Of a stretch of 64,000 nucleotides of DNA, positions 49,606 to 57,759 are shown piece by piece. The translations under genes were made by a program, and so were the position numbers. Under the pieces are notes generated by a model. That model had not been told where the DNA came from, did no database searches, and saw nothing but the letters and a program-made list of their open reading frames with translations. Origin of the DNA: Rhizobium sp. BK376 (GTDB lineage Bacteria > Pseudomonadota > Alphaproteobacteria > Rhizobiales > Rhizobiaceae); contig NZ_SLZG01000019.1 in NCBI RefSeq assembly GCF_004341625.1, positions 41,444 through 105,443 of the forward strand, read 5' to 3'. How positions within the stretch are numbered: the stretch's first letter is position 1; each line of letters starts with the position of its first letter.

Positions 49606-51540
49606 ATGACCCTACCAGTTGTCGTACCCTTTCATGATGACGAAGTCGCATTGGACCTTCCTTCTAGGCTGGCACATGCTAATGGCTATTCGTCAGTTCG
49701 GCGGTTTGTCGAGGCAGCCGGCATCAGGACGACGGACCTTGCCGCAGGTGAAGAAATCGCGATCGAACGCCTGGCAAAATGGTCAGGAGTCGAACCCGAG
49801 CGCCTTTCGAAATTCGCCCAGAGGACGCTTGGACGTTCGTTGCGTTGGAAGCTTGGCGAGGCGATGTTCGACAAGGAGTCTCGCGTCGGCCATCGATATC
49901 GCTATTGCCCATCTTGCGTGGCGCATGACATTGAAACTGGTGTCGGACGCCCTGGGGCACTCACCTATACGCGCGCTGCCTGGATGACCCGTTCTATCCG
50001 CACGTGCGTTATTCACAGCGAGCCGATCGTAGAAGCACCATACTCAAAGACGTTCGGTCGAGACTTTAGCCGGTATGTCTCCGAGAACGCGACCGAGATC
50101 TGCGGCCACGCAAATTGCGCGACCACGACCTCAACTCCGTCCAACCTCGACGTGTACCTGAATGACCGGATCTTCGGCATCGCACGACAGCCCTATCTTG
50201 ATCAGTTCGAGGCTTATGTTGTCGTCAACCTCTGTGTTTACCTTGGCCAGTTCGTCAAAAAATACCGGTCCGCCCTCGGCGAATTTTCCGAGGCGCCCTG
50301 GAATCTCGGCGACGCTGAGGTTGGCTTCTTCTTCGCCATTCAAGGCGAGACCGCCATCCGTCACCTGATGAGCATCGTGTTGCGCTCGTCCTGGCTCACT
50401 GGGGCGCGGAAGATGCCGTTCGGGCCGCTGGCCCTTTGGCTCCGCAGGAACCGTGACAACTCCGACTGTGCTGCGTTCGTCGAGCTGTTTCAGAATATCT
50501 CCGAGCGAAACCTTCCGTTGGGCCCGGGCGAGCTCAGCGTGTTCCGCACCCGCCGTCGGTATCTGCATACGTTACTATCGGCATCCACGGAATTCGGCAT
50601 GAGTGATGAGCGCGTGCTGCAGCTCGCGGAAACCGCCGGTCTCGTCGCGCATCCGCTGCCGCGCCTCAACAAGGTTCTCATCGACGCCGACAAGCTTAAC
50701 GCCGTACTCAAGGCCGCTACGGCGACCCTGACGAGCAAGCAGGCGCGGGAGAGGCTCGGTGTTACTGAAGTTGTCATGTCGCGCATCCTGAAGGCAGGCA
50801 TGATTGATCTGGTAGAGCAGAAAAACGATGGCAGAAAGTTCGCACGCATCCGCAACGAGGACCTCATCAAATTCCAAACCAAACTATTCAGCAAAGTCGG
50901 CATGCTGAGCCTCGACGATGGTGGCTCATACACCACTATCGCCGACGCATCGAGGAGGTGCTTTTGCACCTCCGATGAACTGATTGCCCTTGTTCGCGAT
51001 GGCTCCCTTCGGCATGTCGGCGCACTGCCTAATCACGCGTTCCGTCTCAGCGATCTGCTTGTCGACTGGACGGAGGTCATGGAGATTTTCGTAGAGAAGA
51101 GACTAGCGGCAAAGGCCGCGGGGAATGAGGTAGCGGGTGCCCAGATGGACGTCCACAGCACGATCTGGAAGAACGACATCGCACACGGGGTGCCGAGCTA
51201 TCTGTTAAACAATAGGCAGGCGGCTCGCCTACTCCGCGTAGCGCCTCCGACCATCCGGTATCTCATCGACAATGGGTACGTTTCGACCACTGCCGACCGG
51301 AACATCAAGACTAAGCGCAAGCAGGCGTATATCAGCGTTGAGTCCGTCGAGAGGTTCGCCGAGAACCATATCTCGATTGCGGACCTCGCAGCCCAGCTGG
51401 AGACGCACCCTGTCATCATCGAAAAAATGCTGTCGAAGAACGGGATCAAGCCAATCTACGAACAGGAAGGCAGGGTAGCTAGATTCTATCAGCGATCCGA
51501 GCTCGAACCCCTCAATATGTTCAGTCTTCGAGTTCGCTAG
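49606..51540 (+). CDS. tniQ: TniQ family transposition protein
   Basis: The 644-residue protein has the TniQ/TnsD N-terminal half. It opens with LPSRLAHANGYSSVRRFVEA, and zinc-binding cysteines are placed as YRYCPSCVAHDIE, then RTCVIHSEPI and CGHANC. In Tn7-like and Tn5053-like elements TniQ selects the target site. The C-terminal 280 residues hold several helix-turn-helix or excisionase-like units: LTSKQARERLGVTEVVMSRI, YTTIADASRRCFCTSDELIA, LNNRQAARLLRVAPPTIRYL and SIADLAAQLETHPVIIEKML. A strong terminator follows. With tniA absent and tniB truncated, it cannot transpose on its own. Confidence 0.85.
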   Translation: MTLPVVVPFHDDEVALDLPSRLAHANGYSSVRRFVEAAGIRTTDLAAGEEIAIERLAKWSGVEPERLSKFAQRTLGRSLRWKLGEAMFDKESRVGHRYRYCPSCVAHDIETGVGRPGALTYTRAAWMTRSIRTCVIHSEPIVEAPYSKTFGRDFSRYVSENATEICGHANCATTTSTPSNLDVYLNDRIFGIARQPYLDQFEAYVVVNLCVYLGQFVKKYRSALGEFSEAPWNLGDAEVGFFFAIQGETAIRHLMSIVLRSSWLTGARKMPFGPLALWLRRNRDNSDCAAFVELFQNISERNLPLGPGELSVFRTRRRYLHTLLSASTEFGMSDERVLQLAETAGLVAHPLPRLNKVLIDADKLNAVLKAATATLTSKQARERLGVTEVVMSRILKAGMIDLVEQKNDGRKFARIRNEDLIKFQTKLFSKVGMLSLDDGGSYTTIADASRRCFCTSDELIALVRDGSLRHVGALPNHAFRLSDLLVDWTEVMEIFVEKRLAAKAAGNEVAGAQMDVHSTIWKNDIAHGVPSYLLNNRQAARLLRVAPPTIRYLIDNGYVSTTADRNIKTKRKQAYISVESVERFAENHISIADLAAQLETHPVIIEKMLSKNGIKPIYEQEGRVARFYQRSELEPLNMFSLRVR

Positions 51541-51562
51541 AAAAACGATCACTACGACAATC

Positions 51563-51587
51563 AGCCCGCTTCTAGCGGGCTTTTTTT
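51563..51587 (+). terminator. rho-independent terminator after tniQ
   Basis: AGCCCGCT and AGCGGGCT form an 8-bp GC-rich stem with a 3-base loop, followed directly by a run of seven T. It lies 22 bp after the tniQ stop. Confidence 0.9.
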
Positions 51588-51597
51588 GTGTCTCCTG

Positions 51598-51711
51598 GAC
51601 GCATAGCTGTGGCGATCTCAGACGCGTCGATATCGCGATCCTAGGATCATTTTAGACGCATGCCAAAATTAAGTTATTGATTACGTTGAGTTATTTTAGA
51701 GATTAGACGCA
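51598..51711. repeat. repeated GACGC motifs in an AT-rich stretch
   Basis: The motif GACGC(A/G) is seen at 51598, 51621, 51655 and 51706. The last two are extended to TTAGACGCAT and are 51 bp apart in a locally AT-rich segment. This position just past tniQ is where terminal transposase-binding repeats of a Tn7-like element could lie, but the motif has not been compared with known ends. The remaining bases to 51882 show no gene. Confidence 0.35.
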
Positions 51712-51882
51712 TTTCAACGCGGTGGGATCATTAGTAGTATTAAGACCGCCTAGGTTTGCGGCTGAGAGCTCAGGTCTTGCAGTTTCTCCGCGGTAGAAGT
51801 GAGCCTGACCTCCTAGGATACTCTTGGCGCTTCCACTTCTTTGGACCTGCGCTGATGTCGGCGGCGCCCGGGATGCGATCGG

Positions 51883-52470
51883 CTACCTGCCCGGACCATC
51901 ATTCTTGGGAACCGCCGGACCTTGGGCGTCGTCGGCGAAGATGTAGCTCCGGGACGCATCGTCGGAAAGCTCGGCCACGTACTGAATGTAAGGAACAGCC
52001 TTGCCCTCGCCAGTCTCCCCACGCCGGAGCACCTCGAATGCAAAATCGGCCTTCTTTCCACGAAGCCGCAGTGCAATCTCGTAGAGCGCAGGAACCTCAA
52101 TGATGCTGATAGAAAAGTCGTCATCAGCGGTTATTGCAAATTCGGCCACGGCCTTGAAAACCGGCTCAAACAGTTCCGCACCCTCGCCTTCCAGAAAGGA
52201 GTTGAAAGACAGCTTCCCGTCCGGTTCCAGATCCAGATCCGCCAGCATCGCCTTTCCTGCCACGCGGAAGAAGAATCGATACAGTCCCGGAGGATCTTCG
52301 AGATCCCCCATCGCAGCTTGGTCCGCGCCGAAAACATGGACTGGTAAAGGATCATCGGCCACCAGGGTTGGAAAGGTGACCTTATCACTTGGCAGAATGC
52401 GAACGTTTGCCAGCCCCTCGGCAAAGATCGAAAGGCACCCTTCGGGACCCGAGAATTTCAAGATCGACAT
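51883..52470 (-). CDS. hypothetical protein paired with papain-like protease
   Basis: I do not recognise this 195-residue protein. It is acidic, with LSIFAEGLANVRILPSDKVT near the N-terminus, a strand-rich centre (LYRFFFRVAGKAMLADLDLE, LFEPVFKAVAEFAITADDDF) and a low-complexity tail. No signal peptide or membrane helix is seen. The start at 52470 lies one base after the stop of the protease gene, so the two are certainly co-transcribed. A substrate, inhibitor or immunity role toward the protease is possible. Confidence 0.6.
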   Translation of the reverse strand: MSILKFSGPEGCLSIFAEGLANVRILPSDKVTFPTLVADDPLPVHVFGADQAAMGDLEDPPGLYRFFFRVAGKAMLADLDLEPDGKLSFNSFLEGEGAELFEPVFKAVAEFAITADDDFSISIIEVPALYEIALRLRGKKADFAFEVLRRGETGEGKAVPYIQYVAELSDDASRSYIFADDAQGPAVPKNDGPGR

Positions 52471-52471
52471 T

Positions 52472-53056
52472 CTATGCTCCAACCGCTGCCGGATCCCGGA
52501 CGAAGTACGAATGTGACCATCTACCGTGTCCCAGGCGCCCGAATGCCTTCTCAAACTTGGCGGCGGGCATCGTCCTTGTGCCTCCACCTTTCTTGAGAGG
52601 GTCCTCAATTACGTACCACAAAGCATCGTCCTCTCCAATGAACCACCCTCTGATGACCACGAAATGGCCGCCACCGCCCTTCCAATGGATCCTGGCGCCC
52701 AGTGGACGTCTTTTGGCTATCTCATGAAAGACAACCTCCTCGGGCACCTTCTTATCTGTCATCATCTTCAAGCAACCGACAATGCTTAGAGCTTTATCCA
52801 GTTCCCACTGCTTATTGATATGAGGCGCTGACGCATCGCCAGTGCATGCTTCCTCCTTCAATGCCTCTGTCACGATGTCACACTGCTTCCAGTACGTTTC
52901 ATTTTGGAAGTACTGCACAACGGTGGCGCTTACTGCCGCCCAGCACCAGTTGGTTTGCTCCTGCCTCTGTATGGTGAATTTGAAGCTTTTACCTTTGGAG
53001 GCATTTTTCCGACGGCGCTTTCGAAGGAAGTATGCCTCGAGTTCTGATCTGTCCAT
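52472..53056 (-). CDS. papain-like cysteine protease (AvrRpt2/C39-like)
   Basis: The 194-residue protein has the catalytic segment Q34-x3-C38 in QTNWCWAAVSATVVQYF. This NWCWAA pattern is typical of papain-like proteases of the AvrRpt2/staphopain type. The catalytic His is H131 in GGGGHFVVIRGW and the third member D152 in YVIEDPL. No export signal is present, so it should act inside the cell or be delivered by a specialised secretion system. The N-terminus is strongly basic (LRKRRRKNASKGK). It is the first gene of a two-gene unit with an unknown protein, within an accessory island that also holds Argonaute. Confidence 0.8.
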   Translation of the reverse strand: MDRSELEAYFLRKRRRKNASKGKSFKFTIQRQEQTNWCWAAVSATVVQYFQNETYWKQCDIVTEALKEEACTGDASAPHINKQWELDKALSIVGCLKMMTDKKVPEEVVFHEIAKRRPLGARIHWKGGGGHFVVIRGWFIGEDDALWYVIEDPLKKGGGTRTMPAAKFEKAFGRLGHGRWSHSYFVRDPAAVGA

Positions 53057-53516
53057 GCGATGCTCTTGCTATCTTGATTGGCCGAGGTCGTCCCCTGTCA
53101 GGACGTGTCTAGCGGTGTGAGGTAAAAATTCGACTACACAGTGCAAGGCATAGCCGATACCCTTACCTTCCAGGTAATGAGCATCGATACTGCGCGGCAA
53201 ATCGACATGCTGAGTGCTCAGTCAAAGTGAGCCGACACCCCAGAGGCAGGTCTATACGATCTTTCAATTCCGCACGCTGAATTCCTGGCCGTCCTCGCGT
53301 GTGAGATCCTCGACAGCGGCGAGGATTGCCTCCCGCACCTTTGCAGTGTGACCACCTGGTCCCGATAGTTTTCCTGCCTGTAAGTCGGCCGCTTGCTGTG
53401 ACATCGCAATTCGCTTTCCCCGTTACACGCGAACGCATATAGGGGGAAAGCCTCTCTATGGCGGTCGCCCGGCGCTCATAAGTGTGGTCAGCTTTGTCCA
53501 AAGGAAGACGAGAAAC
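53057..53516. other. gap between protease unit and possible ADP-ribosyltransferase
   Basis: The only coding-like signal is the broken minus-strand frame at 53264-53404. No promoter, operator palindrome or terminator could be supported in this stretch. Confidence 0.4.
53264..53404 (-). pseudogene. possible frameshifted small protein gene
   Basis: From an ATG at 53404 the minus strand reads MSQQAADLQAGKLSGPGGHT and then AKVREAILAAVEDLTREDGQ and EFSVRN to a stop. If one base is added before the stop, the frame continues as ELKDRIDLPLG. The KVREAILAA.EDLT..DG.EFSV.EL pattern looks like a real small winged-helix-type domain (DUF7669-like, from memory). It may be a broken gene or a sequencing error. 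Confidence 0.35.
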
Positions 53517-54596
53517 ATGCTTGCAGGACCGCCCTCCCGGTTTTCACCCGCAGCTCTGGGACTTGATGCGCAAGCCTATGACGCGTTCGTCAAACTCCGC
53601 CTTGGGCACTCAACGCGTGGCAGTGTCATCGTTCCGGAGCTTGTTTTCGGGCGGTTCGGGCCGTGGCGGTTCTTCCAACCGTCATTCTTCGGCCCATGTC
53701 AGCTTGGGTGGGACTTCGAGCCAGGCGTCGATATTGCCACGTTATCGGTCGACCTGGGGAAGCCCAGATCCCGCAAGCCGGGCCGCGCGATCCTTCGGAT
53801 CCGTTCGGATCAACGAGTCAAGTGCTACGGGGATGGCTCGCAGCTCTACAAGTGCGAGCTTTCCGGACCACGCCATATCGCACACATGGCCTCGGGCCGC
53901 GCTCGCAGGACGGCAGCTGATGATTTCGAGATCCTCTTATATCACCACACGACGCCCACCAACCTCGGCTTGATACTACGCTCCGGCGAACTCTGGTCGT
54001 CGGCCTGGAACCTGCGGGGCACGCGTCGACTGGAGAACGTCGCCTATACCTATTTCACGAGCCTCGACAAGATCGGCAGCGAGGCCGACCTCCACAGGAT
54101 CGCAATGGCCTCGAATGGGCAGATCAGATTTCAGACGACTTCTTTCCGGGAGACCGAGGCAACTCTGACGCTCGACGTGTACCGCGGGAGCACAAAAGGC
54201 CGCACGAGCACCTTGGCCCGATATATCCCCGTCGACATGCTGGCCGCGCCTCACCTCCATTTCCATCATTCGATCATGATAGAGGCAGCCTGGTATGAGA
54301 TTGTATCACCTGAAATCTATCGTGTTGGCGTGAAACCTGGCGCCACACTACCGCTGGGGAAGGACGCGGTCGGATGCGACAGTGCCTCGTTGAAGTCCTT
54401 CGATCATGTCGCGCTTGGCGACACCAGCACACTGCCCGGGTTGGCGGCGCCGTACGACGAGGAGACAACGGATCAGCTGATGCACACCCAAATGCTCGGT
54501 GAGGACATCGACTTGTTCCAGTTCTGGCGTCGCAATGCCAACACCGATCAGGTTTCCGGGCGAACTCCGGAAGCGCGGGTCCTTGAGCCTCGGTAG
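53517..54596 (+). CDS. hypothetical protein, possible ADP-ribosyltransferase-like domain
   Basis: The 359-residue protein is not recognised with certainty. Around residue 142 it reads YHHTTPTNLGLILRSGELWS, and after a basic stretch VAYTYFTSLDKIG. The H-T-T ... I-L-x-S-G ... Y-F-T pattern is that seen in DarT-like and RES-type ADP-ribosyltransferase folds. The C-terminal part has IMIEAAWYEIVSPEIYRVGV, which could supply the acidic residue. The ATG at 53517 has AAGGA some twelve bases upstream. It stands alone in the island. Confidence 0.5.
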   Translation: MLAGPPSRFSPAALGLDAQAYDAFVKLRLGHSTRGSVIVPELVFGRFGPWRFFQPSFFGPCQLGWDFEPGVDIATLSVDLGKPRSRKPGRAILRIRSDQRVKCYGDGSQLYKCELSGPRHIAHMASGRARRTAADDFEILLYHHTTPTNLGLILRSGELWSSAWNLRGTRRLENVAYTYFTSLDKIGSEADLHRIAMASNGQIRFQTTSFRETEATLTLDVYRGSTKGRTSTLARYIPVDMLAAPHLHFHHSIMIEAAWYEIVSPEIYRVGVKPGATLPLGKDAVGCDSASLKSFDHVALGDTSTLPGLAAPYDEETTDQLMHTQMLGEDIDLFQFWRRNANTDQVSGRTPEARVLEPR

Positions 54597-54748
54597 AGGC
54601 CAAAGGCGTTCATGATCGCAATCTTCAAAATGTGCATTTGGCGATGCCTTCTTCCTGCTCGGGACCGCCTTGCCGTTAGCGCTTGTGGCAACGCTGATGC
54701 TCCGGAGAGCGCCTCAGGGTGTGGGCGTCGGTCACTGAATGCGGCGCG

Positions 54749-55378
54749 CTAGGTCACGGGCTCAGCCAGGATTTTCCTGGCGAGCACGTGACCTTCAAAT
54801 TCGAAGCCGTCCGGATACGGCAGTCGCAGACCTATGACAGCGATCAGACGCCGAAACTGAAAGATATGGTGGGAGAATATCTCGGCGCTTCCAATGTCCT
54901 TCTTGCTGAAGGAGTGAATGGCGTTCCGCTGGCCTTGAATGAAGGCGACCGCTGCCAGGTCCTTTGGCGACAGGAGATCCTTCTTGGTGAAGTACTGCCT
55001 CATCTTCTCGAGCGAGATCTCGGTAGGATCGTGGATCGTCCCCGTCTTCTCGCCCTTCTTGTGCATGGCATCCAGGCTCTTGACAGTCTCGTGGTCGGCA
55101 AGAAAATCTTCGAGATAGACTGCCAGGAAGAGCCGAAGGGAACTCTCCATGAGGCTGCCGAGATTCGCCCAAGCAAGGATCAGTTCGCCGTCCGTCATCG
55201 TGGTTTCTGGCGTCCACTTGTACAGCGCCGCTGCAAGCGAGGGCATGAGTTCGAGCCGCGCCGATGCCAGCATCGCCGCGGCTCCGTCGGGAGCCCAGCC
55301 ATGAGCGTTCTTCCAGAATTTGCTTAGACCTATCTGAATTCTGACGATGTCATCGATCGCTGCGGAATAGCTGTGCAT
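54749..55378 (-). CDS. HEPN-like hypothetical protein divergent from Argonaute
   Basis: The 209-residue protein is almost fully helical. Residues 149-157 (GQRNAIHSF) give the RN-x2-H motif seen in HEPN-type nucleases and related helical proteins; other long helices are LILAWANLGSLMESSLRLFL and ISLEKMRQYFTKKDLLSPKD. The family is not named. The ATG is at 55378, divergent from the Argonaute gene, whose most likely start lies 110 bp away. The shared promoter region hints that it may be a partner of the Argonaute unit. Confidence 0.6.
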   Translation of the reverse strand: MHSYSAAIDDIVRIQIGLSKFWKNAHGWAPDGAAAMLASARLELMPSLAAALYKWTPETTMTDGELILAWANLGSLMESSLRLFLAVYLEDFLADHETVKSLDAMHKKGEKTGTIHDPTEISLEKMRQYFTKKDLLSPKDLAAVAFIQGQRNAIHSFSKKDIGSAEIFSHHIFQFRRLIAVIGLRLPYPDGFEFEGHVLARKILAEPVT

Positions 55379-55487
55379 GGAGGCTCCTCGCTCGCCGATT
55401 TACTTTAAAAATCCAGTACTTCCGATTGCGGAGACTTCCCACCGCTATAGACTCCGAAAAACGAATCTGATTCTGTTGGCGACTTCA

Positions 55488-57758
55488 ATGGACTTGACGA
55501 TTAATTTTGCACCGATCTCCTTGGAAGGTAATTGCAGCGTTCTTGTCGGGCGTCAGAACTACGACAAGGAACGCCTTGCTGAGCTGCGCGCCGACTTCAG
55601 GGATACTCATGTCTTCCGGCGCGACGGAGCTGAAAGCATTGTCGACATTCCGATCATGCCGGGCGCAGTCCCGCTTGGACATGTCCAGGAAACGATTGAT
55701 CTGAGACAGCACCAGATCTTCTGGCCGATGCTCTTGCAGGAATCGCTCATCCAGCTTCTGGGCAAGCGGCCCATCCTGTCGAACAATCCCTTGAAGTTCC
55801 TCGGTGCGCGCGTTCCGCTGATCGAGCATGCCAATCTGCCGGACTGGCTCCAGCGGCTGTCGGTCACCGAGATCCATACCCGGCATATCACCGTCGACCG
55901 CAGGAGGATCCATGGCATCGTATGCGATGTCCGAGCAAAGTCCTTCATCTCCGCGACTTGCGACGTGCTCATCGATGCCGGGGTGCACATCGTCGGCCGA
56001 TACGTCCAGGTTGAGCTGCCTCCGATCGATGACCGGATCATGCCCAAGCGGAAGCTTGTTGGCCGGGTCCGCAGTGTCGACGGCGAAGAGCTCCTTCTGG
56101 AGGATTGCGAGCCGGGTTACGAGAAAGTCGCTGCGAAACTGGCCTTCCTGGAACCGCGTAAGGAAAACTTCGAGGAATGTGTGCGCAAAGTTCTCGGGCG
56201 CGATGCCGAGCGCGTGCTTGAGCAATCCCAGCGGGCCTCGCAGCACCTCGCGTCCGGCCCGGGCAAGCTGGAGCACATCGACAGCATCGTGAAGTACCTG
56301 AGGGACAAGAAGCCCGCCGCAGTTCCCGGGGCCAATTTTGCCATCGATGGTCCACTGAATACCAAGGGACGCCTGTTCCCGTCCGGGGAAATCATCGAGA
56401 AGCCCTTCCTGCTGTTCGATCCGAGCGGCAGCCGGAAGGACGACTGGGCTGAACGGGGGTTGAAGGATCATGGCCCGTACGACGAGCAGGTCTTCAGTCC
56501 GAAGGGTCTGAATATCGCGGTCGTGTGTCAGGCGCGCCTCGAAGGGCGCGTTGACGAGTTCGTGGCGAAATTCCTGCATGGAATGCCGAAGATTCTTCAG
56601 CAGGGAAAGAACTTCGCGCGCTTTGGAGACGGCTTCATCAAGCGCTTCCGGCTGAACAAGCCCACCGTGCACTATTTCCTCGCCGACGGCACGTCGGACG
56701 AGGCCTACGCCGTCGCCAGTCGCGAAGCGCTGGACAAGGCCCGCGACGGAGGCTTCGAGTGGGATCTTGCGATCGTCCAGATCGAAGAGGAATTCAAGTC
56801 GCTCGCCGACGGTTCGAACCCCTACTACACCACCAAATCCATCTTCCTCAGGCGTGACGTGCCCGTTCAGAGCGTTCGTCTGGAGACGATGTCGTTCCCG
56901 GACAATGAGCTCGTGTTTCCGATGAACCATCTGAGCCTGGCGACATACGCAAAGCTCGGGGGCACGCCATGGCTGCTTGCTTCCAGTCAAACGGTCGCCC
57001 ACGAGCTTGTCATCGGCTTGGGGTCGAGCACCAGTTCTGAAAGCAGGCTTGGCCCCCAGATGAGGCATGTCGGCATAACCACGGTGTTTTCCAGCGATGG
57101 CAGCTATCTGCTCAGCGACCGGACTGCCGCGGTTCCCTATGATCGCTATCCCGAGGAACTGCGTAAGACCTTGAAGCGGACGATCGAAGCCGTCCGGACC
57201 GAGGACAACTGGCGGAGCACTGACAAGGTCAGGCTCGTTTTTCACTCGTTCAAACCCTTCAAGGACTCGGAGGTGGAGGCGATCGACGCTCTGACGGGCG
57301 AACTGGGGCTGGGCGATGTCAAGGCGGCGTACCTGCACATCGCCCCAGACCATCCTTTTCTTTTGTTCGATCATGCTCAAAAGGGTATCGCGGCAAGAGG
57401 CGGCAAGAAGGGTGTCCTCGGCCCTGCGCGGCAGCTCCATATCCGTCTCAGCGACTTCGAGTCCCTGGTAGTTTTCGCGGGAGCCTCCGAACTCAAGCAG
57501 GTGACCGACGGCATGCCACGGCCTGCCCTTATCAGGCTTCATCCGAACTCCACGTTTAAGGACATGACCTACCTCTCTCGCCAGGCGTTTTCCTTCTCCG
57601 CACATTCCTGGCGAATGCTCTCGCCCGAGCCGTTCCCCATAACCATCCGCTATTCCGATCTCATCGCCGAGCGGCTCGCAGGTCTGGCCTCGGTGAGAGG
57701 CTGGGATCCGGATGCCGTGACCTTCGGAGCGATCGGTCACAAGCCGTGGTTCCTCTGA
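55488..57758 (+). CDS. ago: long-B prokaryotic Argonaute (RsAgo-like)
   Basis: The 756-residue protein aligns from memory with Rhodobacter sphaeroides Argonaute (777 residues) along most of its length. The shared C-terminus reads HPNSTFKDMTYLSRQAFSFS, then PFPITIRYSDLIAERLAGL and WFL. The MID pocket keeps the Y, K and Q residues in NPYYTTKS ... VPVQ that anchor the guide 5' end. In the PIWI domain the first catalytic Asp position reads HELVIGLGSSTSS, so the slicer site is lost, as in long-B Argonautes. Such proteins use RNA guides against invading DNA and recruit an effector. I start at the ATG at 55488; the ATG at 55377 would overlap the start of the divergent gene. A nuclease gene follows one base after the stop. 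Confidence 0.92.
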   Translation: MDLTINFAPISLEGNCSVLVGRQNYDKERLAELRADFRDTHVFRRDGAESIVDIPIMPGAVPLGHVQETIDLRQHQIFWPMLLQESLIQLLGKRPILSNNPLKFLGARVPLIEHANLPDWLQRLSVTEIHTRHITVDRRRIHGIVCDVRAKSFISATCDVLIDAGVHIVGRYVQVELPPIDDRIMPKRKLVGRVRSVDGEELLLEDCEPGYEKVAAKLAFLEPRKENFEECVRKVLGRDAERVLEQSQRASQHLASGPGKLEHIDSIVKYLRDKKPAAVPGANFAIDGPLNTKGRLFPSGEIIEKPFLLFDPSGSRKDDWAERGLKDHGPYDEQVFSPKGLNIAVVCQARLEGRVDEFVAKFLHGMPKILQQGKNFARFGDGFIKRFRLNKPTVHYFLADGTSDEAYAVASREALDKARDGGFEWDLAIVQIEEEFKSLADGSNPYYTTKSIFLRRDVPVQSVRLETMSFPDNELVFPMNHLSLATYAKLGGTPWLLASSQTVAHELVIGLGSSTSSESRLGPQMRHVGITTVFSSDGSYLLSDRTAAVPYDRYPEELRKTLKRTIEAVRTEDNWRSTDKVRLVFHSFKPFKDSEVEAIDALTGELGLGDVKAAYLHIAPDHPFLLFDHAQKGIAARGGKKGVLGPARQLHIRLSDFESLVVFAGASELKQVTDGMPRPALIRLHPNSTFKDMTYLSRQAFSFSAHSWRMLSPEPFPITIRYSDLIAERLAGLASVRGWDPDAVTFGAIGHKPWFL

Positions 57759-57759
57759 C

